64,000 nucleotides of DNA. Source: Nonomuraea candida (GTDB taxonomy: Bacteria; Actinomycetota; Actinomycetes; Streptosporangiales; Streptosporangiaceae). Shown piece by piece: positions 59,977 to 64,000 of this stretch. Numbering within the stretch: position 1 is the stretch's first letter; each line of letters begins with the position of its first letter. Made by a program: the position numbers and the translations under genes. A model generated the notes under the pieces. That model saw only the letters and a program-made list of their open reading frames with translations, did no database searches and was not told where the DNA came from. The stretch lies in the NCBI RefSeq assembly GCF_000725485.1, contig NZ_JOAG01000015.1, positions 1-64,000 on the forward strand, in the 5' to 3' direction.

Positions 59977-61872
59977 ATGAATGTTCCGAAACGGTTCCCG
60001 AGGTTCCATGTCCTGTGGTCGTTCGCCCGGCCCCATGCGGCCACGCTGCTGCTCGGGTTGTTCCTGGCCCTGGGCGGGTCGGCGCTGGGCCTGGCCTCGC
60101 CGATGGTCACCAAATGGGTGCTCGACGCGCTCGGCGCCGGCGACTCCCTGACCGGCCCGATCCTGGCGCTGGCGGGGCTGCTGGTGGTGGGCGTGGTGAT
60201 CTCCCGCTGGCAGTGGGTCAAGCTGGGCACGCTGGGCGAGCGGGTCGTGCTGGAGGCCCGCGAGTCGATGGTCCGGCGGTTCCTGCGCGCCACCGTGCCC
60301 GCCGTGACCAGGCACCCTCCCGGCGAGCTCGTCACCCGCGTGACCTCCGACACCGTGCTGCTGCGCGAGGCCGCGACGTCCAGCGTGATCGGGCTGATCA
60401 ACGGCGCGGTCATGCTGGCCGGGACGCTCGTCCTGATGGCCGTGCTCGACCTCGTCCTGGTGGCCGTGACGATGGCGGCGGTGCTGACCGTCATCGTGCT
60501 GTTCGCGCTGCTCATGCCGGCCATCGCCAGGGCCCAGGAGCGGGCGCAGCACGAGATCGGCCGGCTCGGCGGCGTGCTGGAGGGCGCCCTGCGGGCGATC
60601 AGGACGGTGAAGGTCAGCCGCGCCGAGGAGCGCCAGGCCGAGCGCGTCCTCGCCCACGCCAGGTCCTCCGCCGAGCACGGCGTCCGCGCCGTGCGGGCCG
60701 AGGCGACCGCCTGGACGATCGCGTGGACGGGCATCCAGCTCGCGATCATCCTGGTTCTCGGGGTCGGCGCGTGGCGGGTGGGCGCGGGGCACCTGGAGGT
60801 GTCGAGCCTGATCGCGTTCCTGCTGTACGCGTTCGGCCTCATGGAGCCCATCACCGAGCTCAGCCAGAACTTCACCGCCCTGCAGTCCGGCATCGCCGCC
60901 GCCGAGCGCATCCGCGAGGTCGCCGCCATGCCCACCGAGCCGGCGGCCGTCCCGGCCACCCCACCTGCGGATGACGGGCCGGTGGCCGGCAGCGGGACGG
61001 CGGCCGGCAGCGGGACGGCGGCCGCCGGCAGGACCGCGAGCGGTGGCGGGACGGCGACCGGGGCGGCGACCGGGGCCGGGGCGGTGGGTGGTGCGGGGCC
61101 GGAGGCGGGGCCGGTCCTCGAACTGCGGGAGGTCACGGCCGCGTACGGACCGGACGCCGGTCCCGCCGTGCGCGGGGTCAGCCTGGCCATCCCCCGGCGC
61201 GGCCACGTGGCGATCGTCGGCCCGTCGGGCGCGGGCAAGACGACGCTGTTCTCCCTCATCCTGGGCTTCCTCGAACCGCAGGAGGGCACGCTGCTGCTGG
61301 ACGGCCGCCCGTACTCCGGGCTCACCCGCGACCGGATCAGGGCCAAACTGGCGTACGTCGAGCAGGACACTCCCATCGTGCCCGGCACGATCCGCGACAA
61401 CCTGCTCTTCTCCCACCCCGACGCCCGCGAGGAGGAGATGACCCGGGTGCTGCGCGAGGTGCGGCTGAGCGACAAGGTCGCCGTGCTGGACGACGGCCTG
61501 GACACGCCGCTGTCCTCCACGCAGGTCTCGGGCGGCGAGCGGCAGCGGATCGCGCTGGCCAGGGCGCTGCTGCGCACGCCGGACGTGCTCCTGCTGGACG
61601 AGGCCACCGCACAGCTCGACGGGCTCACCGAGGCGGCCGTGCACGACTGCATCCGCGACCGCGCCCGCGAGGGGGCGGTGGTGACGATCGCGCACCGCCT
61701 GTCCACCGTGATCGACGCCGACACCATCGTGGTCATGGAGGCCGGCCGGGTGCGTGCCCGGGGCGGTCACGAGGAGCTGCTGGCCACCGACGCCCTCTAC
61801 CGCGAGCTGGTCGCCGCCCTGCGCATCGACTCCACCCGGCCGGACGCGAGCGTGACACCGCCACGGGGCTGA
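59977..61872 (+). CDS. ABC multidrug exporter, half-size permease/ATPase
   Basis: 631 residues. Exporter-type membrane domain (about 15-310), a Gly/Ala/Thr-rich linker with repeats (about 320-380) and an ATPase: Walker A ([10 protein letters not shown]), signature (QVSGGERQR), Walker B (VLLLDEATAQLD), switch His (IAHRLST). Probably a homodimer, as no partner is adjacent. Under the divergent TetR. Substrate unknown. Confidence 0.88.
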   Translation: MNVPKRFPRFHVLWSFARPHAATLLLGLFLALGGSALGLASPMVTKWVLDALGAGDSLTGPILALAGLLVVGVVISRWQWVKLGTLGERVVLEARESMVRRFLRATVPAVTRHPPGELVTRVTSDTVLLREAATSSVIGLINGAVMLAGTLVLMAVLDLVLVAVTMAAVLTVIVLFALLMPAIARAQERAQHEIGRLGGVLEGALRAIRTVKVSRAEERQAERVLAHARSSAEHGVRAVRAEATAWTIAWTGIQLAIILVLGVGAWRVGAGHLEVSSLIAFLLYAFGLMEPITELSQNFTALQSGIAAAERIREVAAMPTEPAAVPATPPADDGPVAGSGTAAGSGTAAAGRTASGGGTATGAATGAGAVGGAGPEAGPVLELREVTAAYGPDAGPAVRGVSLAIPRRGHVAIVGPSGAGKTTLFSLILGFLEPQEGTLLLDGRPYSGLTRDRIRAKLAYVEQDTPIVPGTIRDNLLFSHPDAREEEMTRVLREVRLSDKVAVLDDGLDTPLSSTQVSGGERQRIALARALLRTPDVLLLDEATAQLDGLTEAAVHDCIRDRAREGAVVTIAHRLSTVIDADTIVVMEAGRVRARGGHEELLATDALYRELVAALRIDSTRPDASVTPPRG

Positions 61873-61931
61873 CCGGGCTGGAGGCAACCGGGCGGGGCTG
61901 GTCAGGCGAGCGGTGACCGGCGAGGTGACCG

Positions 61932-62000
61932 GCGAGCGGTGACCGGGAGGGTGATCAGGCGAGCGGTGACCGGGAGGGTGATCAGGCGAGCGGTGGTCAG
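61932..62000. repeat. 27-bp tandem repeat in a convergent spacer
   Basis: A 27-bp unit starting GCGAGCGGTGACC occurs at 61932-61958 and 61959-61985, with a third partial copy reaching the stop codon of the TetR gene at 61997. Shorter related units (GTGACCGGCGAG) precede it. Confidence 0.85.
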
Positions 62001-62647
62001 GTGCTGGCGCCGCGCAGGTAGGCGACCACCGCGTCGCCCACCATCTTGCGCAGCCGGGCGCGGTGTTCGGGCGCGGTCATGTCGCGCCCGAACAACGCCC
62101 CGAACGTGTGCTGGTTGGCCACCCGGAAGAAACAGAACGAACTGATCAGCATGTGCACGTCGATCGCGTCGGCCTCGGTCACGAAATCACCCCGCGCCGC
62201 GCCCTCGTCCAGAATGCGCGAGATCAGATCCAGCACCGGCGTGCCCAGCCCCGCCAGCGCCGCCGACTTGCGAATGTGCTCGGCCTGATGAATGTTCTCG
62301 ATCGCCACCAGCTTGATGAACTCACGATGCAGATCATGGTGATCGAACGTCAGCTCCGCCAGCGTCCGGATCGCCTCCACCGGCGCCAGATGCTCCACCT
62401 CGATCGCCCGCTCCATCTCCCGCACCTCGGCGTACGCCTTCTCCAGCACCGCGATGTAGAGCCGCTCCTTGCTCCCGAAGTAGTAATAGATCATCCGCTT
62501 CGTCGTCCGCATCCGCGCGGCGATCTCATCCACCCGCGCCCCCGCGTACCCATGCCGGGCGAACTCCTGCTGCGCGACCCCGAGAATCTCCGCCCTGGTG
62601 CGCTCGGCATCCCGCTGACGTTCGGGAGCGGCCGGCTGAGAGGTCAT
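61997..62647 (-). CDS. TetR/AcrR-family regulator with TetR_C-type ligand domain
   Basis: 216 residues. Helix-turn-helix: TRAEILGVAQQEFARHGYAGARVDEIAARMRTTKRMIYYYFGSKERLYIAVL. The ligand domain (RTLAELTFDHHDLHREFIKLVAIENIH) resembles NicS/RutR-type regulators. ATG 62647. Divergent from the MFS gene across 303 bp holding an inverted repeat near the MFS promoter, so it probably represses that transporter. Confidence 0.85.
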   Translation of the reverse strand: MTSQPAAPERQRDAERTRAEILGVAQQEFARHGYAGARVDEIAARMRTTKRMIYYYFGSKERLYIAVLEKAYAEVREMERAIEVEHLAPVEAIRTLAELTFDHHDLHREFIKLVAIENIHQAEHIRKSAALAGLGTPVLDLISRILDEGAARGDFVTEADAIDVHMLISSFCFFRVANQHTFGALFGRDMTAPEHRARLRKMVGDAVVAYLRGAST

Positions 62648-62855
62648 CCGCCCATCCTAGTGTCCCCGTCACGCCGCACCGCGAGTTCCGTCCCGCCACC
62701 ACCGCGAGTTCCTTCCCGCCACCACCGCGCGTCCCGGCGGGCCGCGCCGCGAGTCCCGGCGGGTGCCCGGAACGTTCACCCGGCGGTTGACCCGCGCGGC
62801 CGGCGGGCCGAAGGGGTGAGTCCGGCGGGGGCGTGCCGCACGGGAGAGACTTTCC

Positions 62856-62886
62856 CCCTATACGATCAGTTTCATCACCTATAGGG
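62856..62886. promoter_or_regulatory. Inverted repeat in the TetR/MFS divergent region
   Basis: CCCTATA (62856-62862) and TATAGGG (62880-62886) are exact inverses with 17 bp between, in a locally AT-rich patch about 65-95 bp before the MFS start. TATACG and the second arm could also contain -10-like bases. The remainder of the 303-bp gap 62648-62950 shows a short CGCGAGTTCC-type repeat and no gene. Confidence 0.4.
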
Positions 62887-62950
62887 ATTCATCTCCCCTT
62901 TGTCAGGCATCCTCCCCGGGCATCCGCATCATCACGGAGTTCTCAGCTGC

Positions 62951-64000
62951 ATGGATACCGCCACGCGCCGGCGCCGGCAGGCGCTGTTCCTGTTCTTCTT
63001 CCTGCCGGGCATCGCGATGTCGTCGTGGGTGACCCGCACCCCTGACATCCGTGACGGGCTGGGGGCCTCCACCGCGCAGATGGGGCTGGTCCTGTTCGGC
63101 CTGTCGCTCGGGTCCATGATCGGCATCCTCTGCTCCGGCCGCCTCACCTCCCGCTTCGGGACCAGGCCCGTCATCGGCTTCGGCACCGCGCTGGTCGTCG
63201 TGAGCCTGGCCGTCATCAGCGCGGGCGCCCTCCTGGCGTCCGTGCCGCTGGTCATGGCGGGCCTGTGCGCGTTCGGCGCGGGCGTGGGAGCCGGCGACGT
63301 CGCCGTCAACGTGGACGGCGCCGACGTCGAGCGGATCACCGGCAGGACGACGCTGCCCACCCTGCACGGCTGCTTCAGCCTGGGCACCGTCGTCGGCGCG
63401 GCGGCGGGCATCGCGGCCACCGCCGCCGGGGTGCCGGCGCACTGGCACCTGGCCGCGGTCACCCTGGTCGCCGCCGCGATCTTCCTGTACGCCTTCCGCC
63501 ACGTCCCCGCCGGCACCGGCCTGCTCGCCCCCGCCGAGCCCGGCGCCGGCGGGCCCGCGCCGAAGATCTGGAAGGACGGCCGGCTCCTCCTGATCGGCGC
63601 GATCGTGCTGGCCATGGCCCTGGCCGAGGGGGCCGCCAACGACTGGCTGCCGCTGCTCATGGTGGACGGGCACGGCGTGGACGCCACGTACGGCTCCCTC
63701 GTCTACACCGGGTTCGCCGCCGCCATGACCATCGGCCGGTTCTGCGGCGGCTTCTTCCTCGACCGCTTCGGCCGCACCACGGTCGTACGGGCGAGCGCGG
63801 TCTCGGGGGCGATCGGCCTGCTCCTGGTGGTCTACTCCGACAGCGCCGTGCTGGCGGGGGCGGCCGTGCTGTTCTGGGGGCTCGGCGCGTCGCTGGGCTT
63901 CCCCGTCGCGCTGTCCGCCGCCGGGGAGACCGGGCCCGAGCAGACCGCCCGCGTCAGCCTGGTGGCCACCATCGGGTACGTCGCCTTCCTCGTCGGCCCG
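62951..64000 (+). CDS. MFS transporter, 3' truncated by the window edge
   Basis: The first 350 residues are visible. ATG 62951 with GGAG upstream. Hydrophobic segments match helices 1 to about 11, with an MFS motif after helix 2 (SGRLTSRFGTRPVIGFG) and a repeat of it in the second half (CGGFFLDRFGRTTVVRAS). GCFSLGTVVGAAAG and LAEGAANDWLPLLMVDG are like fucose-permease/YbjJ-type members. Probably controlled by the divergent TetR. The last one or two helices lie beyond the window. Confidence 0.85.
   Translation, partial: MDTATRRRRQALFLFFFLPGIAMSSWVTRTPDIRDGLGASTAQMGLVLFGLSLGSMIGILCSGRLTSRFGTRPVIGFGTALVVVSLAVISAGALLASVPLVMAGLCAFGAGVGAGDVAVNVDGADVERITGRTTLPTLHGCFSLGTVVGAAAGIAATAAGVPAHWHLAAVTLVAAAIFLYAFRHVPAGTGLLAPAEPGAGGPAPKIWKDGRLLLIGAIVLAMALAEGAANDWLPLLMVDGHGVDATYGSLVYTGFAAAMTIGRFCGGFFLDRFGRTTVVRASAVSGAIGLLLVVYSDSAVLAGAAVLFWGLGASLGFPVALSAAGETGPEQTARVSLVATIGYVAFLVGP

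Noticed and set aside
1..64000. tRNA genes, rRNA, insertion sequences, integrases or attachment sites
   Set aside because: No transposase or integrase motifs, terminal inverted repeats, cloverleaf-like or rRNA-like sequence was noticed on reading; absence was not tested with a search tool.

Overview
This window is about 64 kb of very GC-rich DNA. Its GTG starts, ATGA/GTGA gene overlaps, Tat-exported oxidases, NarL/DesK-type two-component systems and biosynthetic clusters point to a filamentous actinomycete. A Streptosporangiaceae-like genus such as Nonomuraea is only a guess from style. No rRNA, tRNA, transposase, integrase or CRISPR array was seen.

Layout. (1) 1-220: the tail of a Gfo/Idh/MocA-type oxidoreductase. 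(2) 281-5611, minus: an operon of two Tat-exported latex-clearing-protein-like (Lcp) heme oxygenases plus a Tat-exported molybdenum hydroxylase and its 2Fe-2S subunit, with a divergent TetR regulator (5770-6450). Together they look like extracellular polyisoprenoid cleavage followed by aldehyde oxidation. (3) 6633-27783, plus: a RiPP cluster. It has four NHLP-type precursors (6633, 8347, 8741, 21856), an NHLM exporter (HlyD-like adaptor, C39-peptidase ABC transporter, second ABC transporter), a LanM-type synthetase with a cyclase domain lacking recognisable zinc ligands, an E1-like/YcaO cyclodehydratase, a SagB-type dehydrogenase, an ABC exporter probably for self-protection, two complete histidine kinase/response regulator pairs and one truncated kinase-like membrane protein. 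LanM together with YcaO and SagB suggests peptides carrying both dehydrated residues and azoles. (4) 27849-45998, minus, tail-to-tail with the RiPP cluster: an NRPS cluster. It has an A-T-C protein whose adenylation pocket looks beta-amino-acid-like, a C-A-T-TE protein, a free A-T protein, two acyl-CoA-dehydrogenase-like proteins, a methyltransferase, a Rossmann-fold protein, a PLP-fold-like protein, two aspartate-decarboxylase (PanD) paralogues with complementary active-site losses, an MFS exporter and an orphan response regulator with Glu at the phosphoacceptor site. PanD makes beta-alanine, which fits the predicted starter. (5) 46187-53522: two half-size ABC transporters (minus) and a divergent binding-protein/FecCD/ATPase importer (plus), separated by two Zur-like boxes. 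This looks like metal or metallophore traffic. (6) 53847-64000: a secreted subtilase, a beta-hydroxyacid dehydrogenase, an AraC regulator, a TetR-controlled ABC exporter, another TetR and the start of an MFS transporter.

A trait running through the window is the abundance of short tandem repeats. Inside genes the units are 12, 15 or 18 bp; outside genes they are 13, 17, 19 or 27 bp. Several lie on stop or start codons. Two larger duplications of 44 and 45 bp have copied the ribosome-binding-site/start region of a gene.

All functional calls come from reading translated sequence and remembered family motifs. No database search was run.
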